Assembly: GCF_000725485.1 (NCBI RefSeq)
Contig: NZ_JOAG01000011.1
Span: 124,001-188,000 of the forward strand
DNA length: 64,000 nt
Source: Nonomuraea candida
GTDB lineage: Bacteria > Actinomycetota > Actinomycetes > Streptosporangiales > Streptosporangiaceae
Reading direction: 5' to 3'
Positions within the stretch are counted from its first letter, which is position 1; each line of letters begins with the position of its first letter. Below, one piece after another: positions 34,839 to 47,053 of the stretch. The notes under the pieces were generated by a model that ran no database searches, had not been told where the DNA came from, and saw nothing but the letters and a program-made list of their open reading frames with translations. The translations under genes were made by a program, and so were the position numbers.

Positions 34839-37800
34839 GTGCAGACCCTCCGATTGCTGGCCGCCGCCGCGCTCGTGTTAGGCCCCATGGCCCTCGGCGC
34901 GCCCGCGCAGGCCGATCCCGTAGCTCCCGTGGAGGACGCGCCCGAGGCGTCGTCCTACCCCGCCCCCGCCACGCTGCTCGCCCCGTCCGCCGCGGCGGCG
35001 CCGCAGCGGCTGGAGACGGCCAAGAAGACCCGGCCGATCGCGCCGGGCATCTCACTGACCTCGTTCGACACCTACGACGCGCAGGGCTGGCTGCGCGCGG
35101 ACGCCGTCACCGCCGACCTCGGCGGCGCCAGGGCGGACTACGTGTTCTCCGGCGAGGTGTCCAAGACCGAGCCGCTGTCCGGCCCCGCCAGGCGCTCGAA
35201 GGCCGTCGCCGCCGTCAACGGCGACTTCTTCGACATCAACAACTCCGGCGCGGCCCGGGGCATCGGCGTGCAGGACGGCACGCTGATCCAGTCGCCCGCC
35301 GCCGGGCACGACAACGCCGTCGCGATCACCGGGGACGGCGTCGGCCGCGTGCTCAAGATGCACTTCGAGGGCAGCGCCACCCCCGCCGGCGGCGCGCCGA
35401 TCGCGCTCACCCAGTTCAACCAGATCGTGCAGCGTGACGGCGTGGGCCTGTTCACGCCGCTGTGGGGCTCCTACGACCGCGCCCGCGCGGTCGAGGGCGC
35501 CACGGCCGTCACCGAGGTCGTGCTGGCCGGCGGCGTGGTCTCCGAGGTGCGCGGCGCCGCGGGCAGCGGCCCCATCCCCGCCGGCACCACGATCCTGCTC
35601 GGCCGCGACGCCGGGGCCGCCGCCCTGGCGTCGCTCAAGGCCGGCGACCGCGTGGATGTGGCCTACCGGCCCAAGCCCTCCGACGGCGGCCCGGTCAAGG
35701 CCGCCGTGGGCGGCAACTGGGTGCTGGTCAAGGACGGCGTCGTGCAGAACTCGGCCGACCCGGCCGCGCACCCCCGTACGGCCGTCGGGTTCTCGGCGGA
35801 CGGCAGGAAGATGTACCTGCTGACCGTGGACGGCCGCCAGGCCGACAGCCGCGGCGTCACGCTGAACGAGCTGGCCGCGATGATGGCCGACCTGGGCGCG
35901 GCCAACGCGCTCAACCTCGACGGCGGCGGCTCCTCCACCATGCTGGCCCGCGAGCCCGGCTCCGCCGAGGTCCAGGTGGAGAACAGCCCCTCCGACGGCG
36001 GCGAGCGCCACGTCCCCAACGGCCTGGCGCTCTACGCGCCCGAGGGCAGCGGCAAGCTCAAGGGCTTCTGGCTGGAGACGGCTAGCGACCCGGCCAGGAC
36101 GCCAGGCGTCGGGCCCGTCGCGGGCGGCCGTCCCGACCGCGTCTTCCCCGGCCTGACCAGGCGGCTAACCGCCGCGGGCTACGACGAGACGTACGGCCCC
36201 GCGGCCGGCACCCCGTCGTGGCGGTCGAAGCCGGCCGTGCACGGCGTCGTGCGCGACGGCAGGTTCCACGCCCTCGTGCCCGGCCCGACCACGGTCACCG
36301 CCTCGCGCGGCAAGGCCAGGGGCAGCATCGACCTGACCGTGCTGCAGCCCCTGGAGCGGCTCGGCGCCACCGCCGACCGGCTCGGCCTGGCCGGGGCGGA
36401 CAAGACGGCGGCGTTCGGCGTGGTCGGCTACGACCGCAACGGCAACTCCGCGCCCATCGAGCCCGCCGACCTCGCGCTCGACTACGACAAGGAACTGTTC
36501 GAGGTCACCGCCGCCGAGCACGGCCACTTCACCGTCAAGGCGAAGCGGGCCACCGGCTCCGGCCTGATCACCGCCAAGGTCGGCAAGATCAGCACCGCGG
36601 TGCCGGTGACGGTCGGATTCGAGGACAGGCCGGTCGCCGACTTCGAGGACGCGGCCTCGTGGACCTTCGCCGCCGCCCGCGCCACCGGCTCGCTGTCGGC
36701 CGCGCCCGGGCAGAGCGGGGGCGGGCTCAAGCTCTCCTACGACTTCACCACCTCCACCGCCACGCGGGCCGCGTACGCCAGCCCGCCGCGGCAGATCGTG
36801 GTGGAGGGGCAGCCGCAGGCGTTCGGGCTGTGGATCCACTCCACCGGCAAGGGGGAGTGGCCGAGCCTGGAGTTCTACGACGCGCTCGGGCAGTCGCAGA
36901 TCCTGCGCGGGCCGTACATGACGTGGACCGGCTGGAAGTACGTCGAGTTCGCCGTGCCGGCCGGCGTGAGCCACCCGCTCAAGCTGCGGCGCTTCTACGT
37001 GGCCGAGACCAAGGCCGACGCCAAGTACACCAACGAGATCCTCATCGACGGCCTGGTCGCCAAGGTGCCGCCGTCGGTGTCCGCCCCCGCCGTGGCGGAG
37101 GTCGCCGACCCGGTGGTCAAGGACGAGGTGGCGCGGATGCCGTGGCGGTTCGCGGTCATGTCGGACGCGCAGTTCGTGGCCAGGGACCCCGACAGCGACA
37201 TCGTCAGGAACGCCCGGCGCACGCTGCGCGAGATCAAGGCGGCGAAGCCCGACTTCCTGGTGATCAACGGTGACCTGGTGGACGAGGCGTCGCCGGAGGA
37301 CTTCGCGCTGGCGAAGAAGATCCTCGACGAAGAGCTCGGCGGAACAGTGAAATATCACTACATTCCGGGCAACCATGAGGTCATGGGCGGCAAGATCGAC
37401 AACTTCCGGGCCGTCTTCGGCGACACGTACCGGACCTTCGACCACAAGGGCACCCGCTTCATCACCCTGGACACCTCCCGCCTGAACCTGCGCGGTGGCG
37501 GCTTCGACCAGGTGGCCCTGCTGCGCTCCGCGCTGGACGCGGCGGCGAAGGACTCCTCGATCGGGTCGGTCGCGGTGCTGTTCCACGTGCCGCCGCGCGA
37601 CCCCACGCCCGGCAAGGGCAGCCAGCTCGGCGACCGCAAGGAGGCCGCGCTGGTGGAGGGCTGGCTGGCCGACTTCCAGCGCGAGACCGGCAAGGGCGCC
37701 GCCTACATCGGGGCGCACGTGGGGACGTTCCACGCCTCCCGGGTGGACGCGGTGCCGTACTTCATCAACGGCAACTCCGGCAAGAACCCGGCCACCGCCC

Positions 37801-38237
37801 CCGAGGACGGCGGGTTCACCGGCTGGTCGCTGTGGGGCGTGGACCCCGTGTCGCGCGCCGAGGCCGAGCACGTCAGGCGCAACTGGTTCGCCGACGCGCC
37901 CGACTGGATCGGCACGCAGGTGCGCCCGCACGTGGACGAGCTCACGCTCACCGCGCCCGCCGCGATCGCCGTCGGCACGCCCGGCACGGTCACGGCCACG
38001 GTCGGGCAGGGCGCCAGGTCGGTGCCGGTCGCGTACCCGGTGTCGGCCGAGTGGTCCGGCTCGCCGAACCTGCACGTCGGCCCGCGCGGGACGGCCAAGC
38101 CCTGGCACGTCGCCGTGCTCGACCCCGCCACCGGCACGCTGACGGCGCTGCGGCGGGGACAGGTGACGGTGGCCGTCACGGTCAGCGGGGTCACGCGGCA
38201 GGCGACCGTGGCCCTGACCGCCAGGGCCGCCGCCTGA
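34839..38237 (+). CDS. Secreted two-enzyme protein: phosphodiester glycosidase plus metallophosphoesterase
   Basis: About 1132 residues with a signal peptide ending in GAPAQA. Residues ~120-400 match the NAGPA (phosphodiester glycosidase) family: VAAVNGDFFDINNSG and NALNLDGGGSSTML. The middle has a jelly-roll, carbohydrate-binding-like region (~590-760). Residues ~765-1000 are a calcineurin-like metallophosphoesterase: VMSDAQF, LVINGDLVD, IPGNHEVMGG, LFHVPP and GAHVG. The first motif is DxQ instead of the usual DxH. The C-terminus looks like an Ig-like (Big_2) domain. The start is uncertain: GTG 34839 leaves a clean signal peptide, while TTG 34827 and GTG 34773 lie in the same frame. It may degrade teichoic-acid-like or glycosyl-phosphate polymers. 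Confidence 0.82.
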   Translation: MQTLRLLAAAALVLGPMALGAPAQADPVAPVEDAPEASSYPAPATLLAPSAAAAPQRLETAKKTRPIAPGISLTSFDTYDAQGWLRADAVTADLGGARADYVFSGEVSKTEPLSGPARRSKAVAAVNGDFFDINNSGAARGIGVQDGTLIQSPAAGHDNAVAITGDGVGRVLKMHFEGSATPAGGAPIALTQFNQIVQRDGVGLFTPLWGSYDRARAVEGATAVTEVVLAGGVVSEVRGAAGSGPIPAGTTILLGRDAGAAALASLKAGDRVDVAYRPKPSDGGPVKAAVGGNWVLVKDGVVQNSADPAAHPRTAVGFSADGRKMYLLTVDGRQADSRGVTLNELAAMMADLGAANALNLDGGGSSTMLAREPGSAEVQVENSPSDGGERHVPNGLALYAPEGSGKLKGFWLETASDPARTPGVGPVAGGRPDRVFPGLTRRLTAAGYDETYGPAAGTPSWRSKPAVHGVVRDGRFHALVPGPTTVTASRGKARGSIDLTVLQPLERLGATADRLGLAGADKTAAFGVVGYDRNGNSAPIEPADLALDYDKELFEVTAAEHGHFTVKAKRATGSGLITAKVGKISTAVPVTVGFEDRPVADFEDAASWTFAAARATGSLSAAPGQSGGGLKLSYDFTTSTATRAAYASPPRQIVVEGQPQAFGLWIHSTGKGEWPSLEFYDALGQSQILRGPYMTWTGWKYVEFAVPAGVSHPLKLRRFYVAETKADAKYTNEILIDGLVAKVPPSVSAPAVAEVADPVVKDEVARMPWRFAVMSDAQFVARDPDSDIVRNARRTLREIKAAKPDFLVINGDLVDEASPEDFALAKKILDEELGGTVKYHYIPGNHEVMGGKIDNFRAVFGDTYRTFDHKGTRFITLDTSRLNLRGGGFDQVALLRSALDAAAKDSSIGSVAVLFHVPPRDPTPGKGSQLGDRKEAALVEGWLADFQRETGKGAAYIGAHVGTFHASRVDAVPYFINGNSGKNPATAPEDGGFTGWSLWGVDPVSRAEAEHVRRNWFADAPDWIGTQVRPHVDELTLTAPAAIAVGTPGTVTATVGQGARSVPVAYPVSAEWSGSPNLHVGPRGTAKPWHVAVLDPATGTLTALRRGQVTVAVTVSGVTRQATVALTARAAA

Positions 38238-38310
38238 ACGCCGCCGCCTGAACGCCACCGCCTGAACGCCACCGCCTGAACGCCACCGCCTGACCGCCAC
38301 CGCCTGACCG
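38231..38310. repeat. 14-bp tandem repeat, about 5.7 copies, spanning a stop codon
   Basis: Unit cgcctgaacgccac runs from 38231 with small changes (cgcctgaccgccac in the last copies). The first unit contains the TGA (38235-38237) of the phosphodiesterase gene and every further unit repeats that cctga. Confidence 0.95.
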
Positions 38311-38398
38311 CCTGATCGCCTCCTGGCCGCCTGGCCGGTGCGGTCCGTCGCGTGACCGCCTCAGCCGGCCGGGCCGCCTGAGCGGCGCGGTGGTCCCG

Positions 38399-38433
38399 GG
38401 GCCCCTCGGAACGGACGCCCGTTCCGGGGGCCC
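38399..38433. terminator. Terminator-like hairpin
   Basis: gggcccctcggaacg (38399-38413) pairs with cgttccgggggccc (38420-38433), with one bulged base and a 6-nt loop. No T-run follows, as is common in high-GC genomes. It lies between the phosphodiesterase and the amidohydrolase. Confidence 0.55.
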
Positions 38434-38490
38434 TCGCGTGTCCGGCCCGGGGGCCGCGGGTACGAGAGCGGCGTACCGGGAGGATCGCCG

Positions 38491-39645
38491 ATGACCATGG
38501 AGCTGGATCTCGTGCCCGCCGGGCTCGCCCGTGCCATCGAGGAGCTGCCCCTGGTGGACCACCACGTGCACGGGGCCACCACGCACGACCTGTCGCGCCT
38601 GGCGTTCGAGGAGATGATCACCGAGTCCGACCGGCCGGTGCCGGAGTGGATGACCCAGTTCGACTCCCAGCTCGGCTTCGCCATCCTGCGCCACTGCGCG
38701 CCCGTGCTCGGGCTCGGGCCGTTCTGCACGCCGGAGGAATACCTGGCCAGGCGCGCCAGGCTGGGCGCCGGCGAGGTCAACCGCCTGCTGCTCGGCGCCA
38801 CCGGGGTCGGGCACTTCCTGGTCGAGACCGGCTACCGCGCCGAGGAGCTGCTCGGGCCCTCGGGCATGGCCGAGGTCAGCGGGGTGCCGGCCGACGAGGT
38901 GGTGCGGCTGGAGAGCGTGGCCGAGCAGGTGGCCGCCGCCGGGTGCGGGGCCGGCGCGTTCGCCGGCCGGTTCGCCGAGGCGCTGGAGGAGCGCACCCGT
39001 ACGGCCCGCGCGCTCAAGACCGTCGCCGCCTACCGGTGCGGGCTCGACTTCGATCCCGCGCCGCCCTCCTCCGCCGAGGTCGCCGAGGCCGCCGGGCGCT
39101 GGCTGGCCGCCGGGGGCGGCCGGGTGACGGACCCCGTGCTGGTGCGGCATCTCGTCTGGGCCGGGCTGGAGCGGGGGCTGCCGCTGCAGTTCCACGTCGG
39201 CTACGGCGACCCCGAGCTGGACCTGCGGCGCTCGGACCCGCTGCTGCTGCGGGGGCTGATCGAGCTGGCCGAGCCCACCGGGGTGCCGCTGCTGTTGCTG
39301 CACTGCTATCCGTACCAGCGGCACGCGGGATTCCTGGCGCAGGCGTACCCGAACGTCTTCTTCGACGTGGGGCTGGGCCTGCACTACTCGGGGGCGCGCG
39401 CCGCGGCGCTGGTGGCGGAGAGCCTGGAGGTGGCGCCGTTCGCCAAGCTGCTCTTCTCGTCCGACGCGTGGGGGCCGGCCGAGCTGCACCACCTGGGGGC
39501 GTTGTTGTGGCGGCGGGCGATGGCGCGGGTGCTGGGCGGGTTCGTGGCCGAGGGCGAGTGGTCGGCGGCGCAGGCCGTGCGGGTGGTCACGATGGTGGGG
39601 GCGGAGAACGCGCGGCGCGTCTACGGGCTGGGAACCGGGGGATGA
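38491..39645 (+). CDS. Metal-dependent amidohydrolase family protein (amidohydrolase 2 type)
   Basis: A 384-residue TIM-barrel protein. The metal-binding HxH is in LVDHHVHG, and further conserved elements are LQFHVGYGD, LLHCYPYQR and the late aspartate in FSSDAWGP. This order (HxH, H, H, D) fits the amidohydrolase superfamily, in which members hydrolyse or decarboxylate many substrates. A role in uronate or aromatic acid metabolism is possible but unsupported. GGGAGGAT lies before ATG 38491. It may be cotranscribed with the M20 peptidase-like gene 88 bp further on. Confidence 0.83.
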   Translation: MTMELDLVPAGLARAIEELPLVDHHVHGATTHDLSRLAFEEMITESDRPVPEWMTQFDSQLGFAILRHCAPVLGLGPFCTPEEYLARRARLGAGEVNRLLLGATGVGHFLVETGYRAEELLGPSGMAEVSGVPADEVVRLESVAEQVAAAGCGAGAFAGRFAEALEERTRTARALKTVAAYRCGLDFDPAPPSSAEVAEAAGRWLAAGGGRVTDPVLVRHLVWAGLERGLPLQFHVGYGDPELDLRRSDPLLLRGLIELAEPTGVPLLLLHCYPYQRHAGFLAQAYPNVFFDVGLGLHYSGARAAALVAESLEVAPFAKLLFSSDAWGPAELHHLGALLWRRAMARVLGGFVAEGEWSAAQAVRVVTMVGAENARRVYGLGTGG

Positions 39646-39733
39646 GAGGGGCAGGCGCGGCTTGAGTGCCGCGTCTGGGGGAAGCGGTTACGGCTGAGCC
39701 GGAGACGAGGGACTTCATGACGGGGGATGGAGG

Positions 39734-41068
39734 ATGAGCACCGACGGGCACGGAGCCTGGGCGGAGGCCGAGCCGAGGGCGGAGCTCTGGGAGACACGAC
39801 CGGGGGCGCGACCGGAGACACGGCCGGAGACACGGACGGAGACACGGACGGAGGAGCGGCCCGAGGCGCGGACGGAGGCGCTGCGGGAGGCGCTGCGGGA
39901 GGCGCTGCGAGAGGCGCTGCGCAGGGAGCTGCCCGCCGCCGTGGCGCTGCGGCGCGCGCTGCACGCGACGCCGCACGTGTCCGGGCAGGAGGGGCCGACG
40001 TTGCGGCGGGTGCTCGACGCGCTGCCCGCCGAGCCGGTCGAGCACATCGCGGGCACGGGCGCCGTGCTGCGGGTCGGCGGGCCGGGGCTGGCGGTGGGGG
40101 TGCGCGGCGAGCTGGACGCGCTGCCGATCACCGAGCGCACCGGGGTGCCGTGGGCCTCGGTCAACGGGGCCATGCACGCCTGCGGCCACGACGTGCACCT
40201 GGCGGCGGTGGTCGCGCTCGCCCGCGCCGTCGCCGCGACGCTCCCGGGCGGCGGGTGGGACGAGTTCGCGCCGCTGCTGGTCGTGTTGCAGCCGCGCGAG
40301 GAGACCTACCCCTCGGGCGCGCTCGACGTCGTCACCTCCGGCGCGCTGGAACGGCACCGCGTGCACGCCATGATCGGCGCCCACGTCCAGCCCGTGCTGC
40401 CCGAGGGCGTCATCGCGTGCACCCCGGGCCCGGTGAACGCCTCGTCCGACGAGTTCCGGGTGACGGTCACGGGGGCCGATGGGCATGCCGCGTACCCGCA
40501 TCTCACCCGCGACCCCGTGCTCGCCATGGCGCAGGTGATCGTGGCCGCGCAGCAGCTCGTCAGCCGGGTCGCCGATCCGATGACGCCGACCGTGGTCACG
40601 TTCGGGACCGTGAACGCGGGCACCGCGGCCAACGCCGTGCCCGGCGAGGCGGTGGCCAGGGGCACCCTGCGCACCATGTCGCAGGAGTGGCGCGAGCGGC
40701 TGCACGACCGGTTCGCGCAGGTCGCGGGCGACACCGCCAGGGCGTACGGATGCGCCGCCGCCGTCGAGATCATGGACGGCGAGCCGATCCTGGTCAACGA
40801 CCACGAGCTGGCCGCGCGGGCGGCCGTCCGGCTGCGGGAGCAGGGCTGGGCGGTCTCCGACGAGCTGCGGTCGTGTGGGGCCGACGACTTCGCCAGGTAC
40901 GGCGAGGTGGCGCCGTTGCTGATGATGTTCGTCGGCGTGGACACCGAGGCCGGGCTGCACAGCCCCGCCTTCCTGCCGGACGACTCGGCCGTGGGCGCCG
41001 TCGCCGAGGCCATGCTCGCCGGCTACCTGGCCGCCTCCCCGCCGGCCGGGCAAGAGGCCGCTCGCTGA
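39734..41068 (+). CDS. M20-family amidohydrolase (N-acyl amino acid amidohydrolase type)
   Basis: A 444-residue metallo-hydrolase. The catalytic metal core is recognisable as GELDALPITERTGVPWAS and HACGHDVHLA, then GADGHAAYPH in the lid domain and the late HSPAFLPDD. Enzymes of this group release amino acids from N-acyl or N-carbamoyl conjugates. The first ~65 residues are an unusual extension made of Arg/Glu/Thr-rich 12-bp repeats (ETRTETRTEER, then EALREALREALREALR), likely a helical linker. ATG 39734 has GGAGG directly adjacent, so the exact start is uncertain. Confidence 0.87.
   Translation: MSTDGHGAWAEAEPRAELWETRPGARPETRPETRTETRTEERPEARTEALREALREALREALRRELPAAVALRRALHATPHVSGQEGPTLRRVLDALPAEPVEHIAGTGAVLRVGGPGLAVGVRGELDALPITERTGVPWASVNGAMHACGHDVHLAAVVALARAVAATLPGGGWDEFAPLLVVLQPREETYPSGALDVVTSGALERHRVHAMIGAHVQPVLPEGVIACTPGPVNASSDEFRVTVTGADGHAAYPHLTRDPVLAMAQVIVAAQQLVSRVADPMTPTVVTFGTVNAGTAANAVPGEAVARGTLRTMSQEWRERLHDRFAQVAGDTARAYGCAAAVEIMDGEPILVNDHELAARAAVRLREQGWAVSDELRSCGADDFARYGEVAPLLMMFVGVDTEAGLHSPAFLPDDSAVGAVAEAMLAGYLAASPPAGQEAAR
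39874..39921. repeat. 12-bp tandem repeat, four copies, coding
   Basis: Unit ggaggcgctgcg occurs at 39874, 39886 and 39898, and with one change at 39910. It encodes an (EALR)n run in the N-terminal extension of the M20 amidohydrolase; more diverged 12-mers (cggagacacgga type) precede it. Confidence 0.93.
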
Positions 41069-41139
41069 CGGGCCTGCCGTCCGTACGAGGAGGCCGTCGC
41101 GGGGCGGGCCTGCCGGCCGGACAAGGGACCCATCGCTGA

Positions 41140-44064
<2,925 letters not shown>

Positions 44065-44090
44065 CCCCCGCACCGGCCCGCCCGGCCACC

Positions 44091-44156
44091 GGGCGGGCCG
44101 CGCCGGGCTTCCGGGCGGGCCGCGCCGGGCTTCCGGGCGGGCCGCGCCGGGCTTCC
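44091..44156. repeat. Three perfect 22-bp tandem repeats after the beta-galactosidase stop
   Basis: Unit gggcgggccgcgccgggctt plus cc starts at 44091, 44113 and 44135 without mismatch. A second tandem, aggcgaaaggtgaa twice (44164-44191), follows immediately and leads into the terminator stem. Confidence 0.97.
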
Positions 44157-44189
44157 AGGCGACAGGCGAAAGGTGAAAGGCGAAAGGTG

Positions 44190-44226
44190 AAAGGCCGGGT
44201 CCCACATCACGCAGGACCCGGCCTTT
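44190..44226. terminator. Bidirectional terminator between beta-galactosidase and EF-Tu genes
   Basis: A perfect 13-bp stem, aaaggccgggtcc / ggacccggccttt, with an 11-nt loop. The A- and T-ended stem makes it symmetrical, so it can serve both convergent transcripts. Confidence 0.85.
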
Positions 44227-44249
44227 GACCGGATGGGACCGTGCCCCAT

Positions 44250-44281
44250 GGGGCGGTCCCCCTGTCGAGGAGGACCGCCCC
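44250..44281. terminator. Hairpin downstream of the EF-Tu gene
   Basis: ggggcggtcc (44250-44259) pairs perfectly with ggaccgcccc (44272-44281), loop 12 nt. On the minus strand it follows the duplicated end of the EF-Tu gene and may be its first terminator. Confidence 0.6.
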
Positions 44282-44287
44282 ACGGGA

Positions 44288-44386
44288 GCGTCAGCCGGTG
44301 GCGGGCACGTCGAGGACCGTGCCCCCGGGACCGCCGGTCCCGGGCGGGTGCGTCAGCCGGTGGTGGGCACGTCGAGGACCGTGCCC
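44288..44386. repeat. Duplicated 3' end of the EF-Tu gene, 62-bp period
   Basis: The 37 bp from 44350 (start gcgtcagccggtg) recur at 44288 with one mismatch. The 44350 copy contains the real stop (44353-44355) and codes for [10 protein letters not shown]. The 44288 copy, downstream on the minus strand, would still read GTVLDVPATG and stop. Confidence 0.95.
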
Positions 44387-45531
44387 GCGCCGACCGTGAG
44401 GCCGCCCTCGCGGATCGCGAAGCCGAGCCCCGGCTCGACGGCGACCGCCTTGCCCAGCTCGACCCGCACCTCCACCGTCTCGCCCGGCAGCGCCTCGGCG
44501 CCCTCGGGCAGGACGAGCTCGCCCGGCACGTCCGTCGTCCGCAGGTAGAACTGCGGCCGGTACCCGGACGCGACCGGCCGCCGCCGCCCGCCCTCCTCCG
44601 GCGTCAGGAGGTAGACGCGGGCGGTGAACGAGCCGTGGGCCCGCTGGCTGCCCGGCGCGGCCAGCACCATCCCCCGCCGGACCTGCTCGCGGCGCACCCC
44701 GCGCAGCAGCACGGCGGCGTTGTCGCCGGCCTCGCCCCGCTCCATCGTCTTGCCGAACGTCTCCACGCCCGTCACGACCGCGGAGAACCCGTCGCCGAAC
44801 CCGACCACCTCGACCGTGTCGCCGACGCGGACGGTGCCGCGCTCGATGGCCCCGGTGACGACCGTGCCCCGGCCGGTGACCGTCAGCACGTTCTCGACCG
44901 GCATGAGGAACGGCGCGTCCACGTACCGGACCGGCACGGGGATGTGCTCGTCCACCGCCTGGAGCAGCGCGTCGATCGACGCCGTCCAGGCCGGGTCGCC
45001 CTCCAGCGCCCGCAGCCCGGACACGCGCACCATCGGCACGTCGCGGTAGCCGTGCTCGGTCAGCAGATCCTGCAGCTCCAGCTCGACCAGGTCGGTCAGC
45101 TCCGGGTCGGCGCCGTCGGCCTTGTTGACGGCCACGACCAGGTGCTCGACGCCGACGCGCTTGGCGAGCAGCACGTGCTCCCTGGTCTGCGGCATGATCC
45201 CGTCGTGCGCGGACACGACGAGGATCGCGCCGTCGAGCTGCGCCGCCCCCGTGATCATGTTCTTCACGTAGTCGGCGTGGCCCGGCATGTCGACGTGGGC
45301 GTAGTGCCTGGTGGCGGTCTCGTACTCGACGTGGGAGATGTTGATCGTGATCCCCCTGGACGCCTCCTCCGGCGTCCGGTCGATCCGCTCGAACGGCGTG
45401 TACGTGGCCTGCCCCCGCTCCGCCAGGACCTTGGTGATCGCGGCGGTGAGCGTGGTCTTGCCGTGGTCGACGTGCCCCATCGTGCCGATGTTGAGATGCG
45501 GCTTGTTACGGACGTAGGCCTGCTTGGCCAT
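44353..45531 (-). CDS. Divergent second elongation factor Tu (Tuf3-like paralogue)
   Basis: A 392-residue EF-Tu. GTPase motifs are complete: [25 protein letters not shown] and SGLRAL. Domain 2 ([15 protein letters not shown]) and domain 3 ([13 protein letters not shown], ending [14 protein letters not shown]) are intact. The G3 motif is DMPGH where nearly all bacterial EF-Tu proteins have DCPGH, and the helix after NKAD is also unlike the housekeeping form. There is no rpsL-rpsG-fusA context, so this is an extra copy like the divergent tuf3 of some Streptomyces. GGAAGGA precedes ATG 45531. Possible roles are stress translation or elfamycin tolerance. Confidence 0.9.
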   Translation of the reverse strand: MAKQAYVRNKPHLNIGTMGHVDHGKTTLTAAITKVLAERGQATYTPFERIDRTPEEASRGITINISHVEYETATRHYAHVDMPGHADYVKNMITGAAQLDGAILVVSAHDGIMPQTREHVLLAKRVGVEHLVVAVNKADGADPELTDLVELELQDLLTEHGYRDVPMVRVSGLRALEGDPAWTASIDALLQAVDEHIPVPVRYVDAPFLMPVENVLTVTGRGTVVTGAIERGTVRVGDTVEVVGFGDGFSAVVTGVETFGKTMERGEAGDNAAVLLRGVRREQVRRGMVLAAPGSQRAHGSFTARVYLLTPEEGGRRRPVASGYRPQFYLRTTDVPGELVLPEGAEALPGETVEVRVELGKAVAVEPGLGFAIREGGLTVGAGTVLDVPTTG

Positions 45532-45757
45532 GGTTCCTTCCCTTACGACCTGAAGCTTCCGTGACCCGTCAGGGTCGTCAACCTCCCCCCGCCGGGTCAC
45601 TTCTGGACAAACGGGAAGAGGTCAGCGCTCCAGGCCGTCGCAGGCACGCTCGAACGCACCGAGCAGCAGTGCTGCGGGCGTCGTGTGGTGAGCGTGCCGG
45701 AACATGAGGAACATAGTGCGGTGCTCAGCACCGCGCCGCAACGGATTATTCCGCGCC
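45532..45757 (-). promoter_or_regulatory. Leader and promoter region of the EF-Tu paralogue
   Basis: This 226-bp region contains no gene. An inverted repeat gtgacccg (45561-45568) / cgggtcac (45593-45600) lies 30-70 bp upstream of the start and could be an operator or leader stem. A short hairpin, gcggtgc-tca-gcaccgc (45718-45734), lies just behind the UDP-glucose dehydrogenase stop and may help to end that transcript. Confidence 0.4.
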
Positions 45758-47053
45758 CTACGGCCGGCCCACGCTCATGTAGGTGAACCCCAGGGCGCGC
45801 ATCTCCGCCGGGTCGAGCAGGTTGCGGCCGTCGAAGAGCACCGGCCGGCGCATCGCCGCGGACGCCTTCGCCCAGTCGACGTCCTTGAGCTGCGGCCACT
45901 CGGTGACCACGATCGCCGCGTCCGCGCCCTCCATGGCCAGCTCGGGGGTCTCGTGCCGGGTGGTCGAGGTCCACGGCTCGGTCTCGGCGGGGCGGGCCAT
46001 CGGGTCCCAGCAGCGCACCTCGGCGCCCTCGGCCAGCAGCCGCCCGGCCAGCACGGTGCTGGTCGCCTCGCGCATGTCGTCGGTGCCCGGCTTGAACGTC
46101 AGGCCGAGCAGCGCCACCCGCATGCCGGTCAGCGTGCCCAGCTCGTCTTTCAGCTTCTGGATGGCCCGGCGCTTCTGCAGGTTGTTGACCTCGATCACGG
46201 CCGACAGGAGCTGCAGGTGGTAGCCGGTGTTGCTGGCGAGCTGGCGCAGCGCCTCGGAGTCCTTGGGGAAGCAGGAGCCGCCCCAGCCGATCCCCGGCCG
46301 CAGGAAGTGGGGGCCGAGGCGGTGGTCGAGGCCGACCGCGCGGGCGACCTCCTCGACGTCGGCGCCCGTCTTCTCGCACAGGGTGGCGATCTCGTTGATG
46401 AAGCTGATCTTCGTGGCGAGCAGCGCGTTGGAGGCGAGCTTGACCATCTCGGCCGAGCGCACGTCCATCACGACGACCGGGCCGTCGACCCCGTCGTGCA
46501 GGTCGGAGATCAACTGCGCCGTGGCGTCGTCGGAGGCGCCGATCACGATGCGGTCGGGGTGCAGGAAGTCGGTGACCGCCCGGCCCTCGGCGGTGAACTC
46601 CGGGTTGGCGGCGTAGCCGACGTGGGCCAGGCCTGCTTCGTCCATCGTGGCCCGCACCCGCGCGCCGGTGCCCACCGGCACGGTCGACTTGACCACCACC
46701 GCCTTCAGGTGCGCGGCGCCCTCCAGCGACCTGATGACCGACCAGAGCCGCGACAGGTCCGCGTCGCCGGAGGCCGACGGGGGAGTGTCGACGCACACGT
46801 AGGCGATCTCCGCGCCGTCGAGCGTCTCGCGCAGGTCGAGGGTGAAGGTCAGGCGCTCCTTGTTCCTGGCGATCAGGTCGCCGAGGCCGGGCTCGTAGAT
46901 CGGCACGTCGCCGGAGCGCAGCAGGTCGACCTTCTCCGGGTTGATGTCCCGGACCACCACCCGGTGACCCAGCTCGGCGAGGCAGGCACCGGTCACCAGA
47001 CCGATGTAGCCGGCACCGAACACGGCCACCCGCCGTTCCGGCTTGCCAACCAT
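45758..47053 (-). CDS. ugd: UDP-glucose 6-dehydrogenase
   Basis: A 431-residue NAD-dependent enzyme making UDP-glucuronate from UDP-glucose. The N-terminal Rossmann motif is FGAGYIGLVTGACLAELGH, and VKSTVPVGTG and NPEFTAEG are conserved. The catalytic cysteine is in GWGGSCFPKD. The C-terminal UDP-binding part includes LGLTFKPGTDDMREA. It supplies glucuronate for cell-wall polymers or glycosylated metabolites. ATG 47053 has only a weak RBS. It is not linked to glycosyltransferases here. Confidence 0.95.
   Translation of the reverse strand: MVGKPERRVAVFGAGYIGLVTGACLAELGHRVVVRDINPEKVDLLRSGDVPIYEPGLGDLIARNKERLTFTLDLRETLDGAEIAYVCVDTPPSASGDADLSRLWSVIRSLEGAAHLKAVVVKSTVPVGTGARVRATMDEAGLAHVGYAANPEFTAEGRAVTDFLHPDRIVIGASDDATAQLISDLHDGVDGPVVVMDVRSAEMVKLASNALLATKISFINEIATLCEKTGADVEEVARAVGLDHRLGPHFLRPGIGWGGSCFPKDSEALRQLASNTGYHLQLLSAVIEVNNLQKRRAIQKLKDELGTLTGMRVALLGLTFKPGTDDMREATSTVLAGRLLAEGAEVRCWDPMARPAETEPWTSTTRHETPELAMEGADAAIVVTEWPQLKDVDWAKASAAMRRPVLFDGRNLLDPAEMRALGFTYMSVGRP

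Noticed and set aside
44353..45531. EF-Tu copy as a proven elfamycin self-resistance gene
   Set aside because: Without the housekeeping tuf for comparison I could not identify known resistance substitutions; the glycines in AGDN and RRGM are kept.
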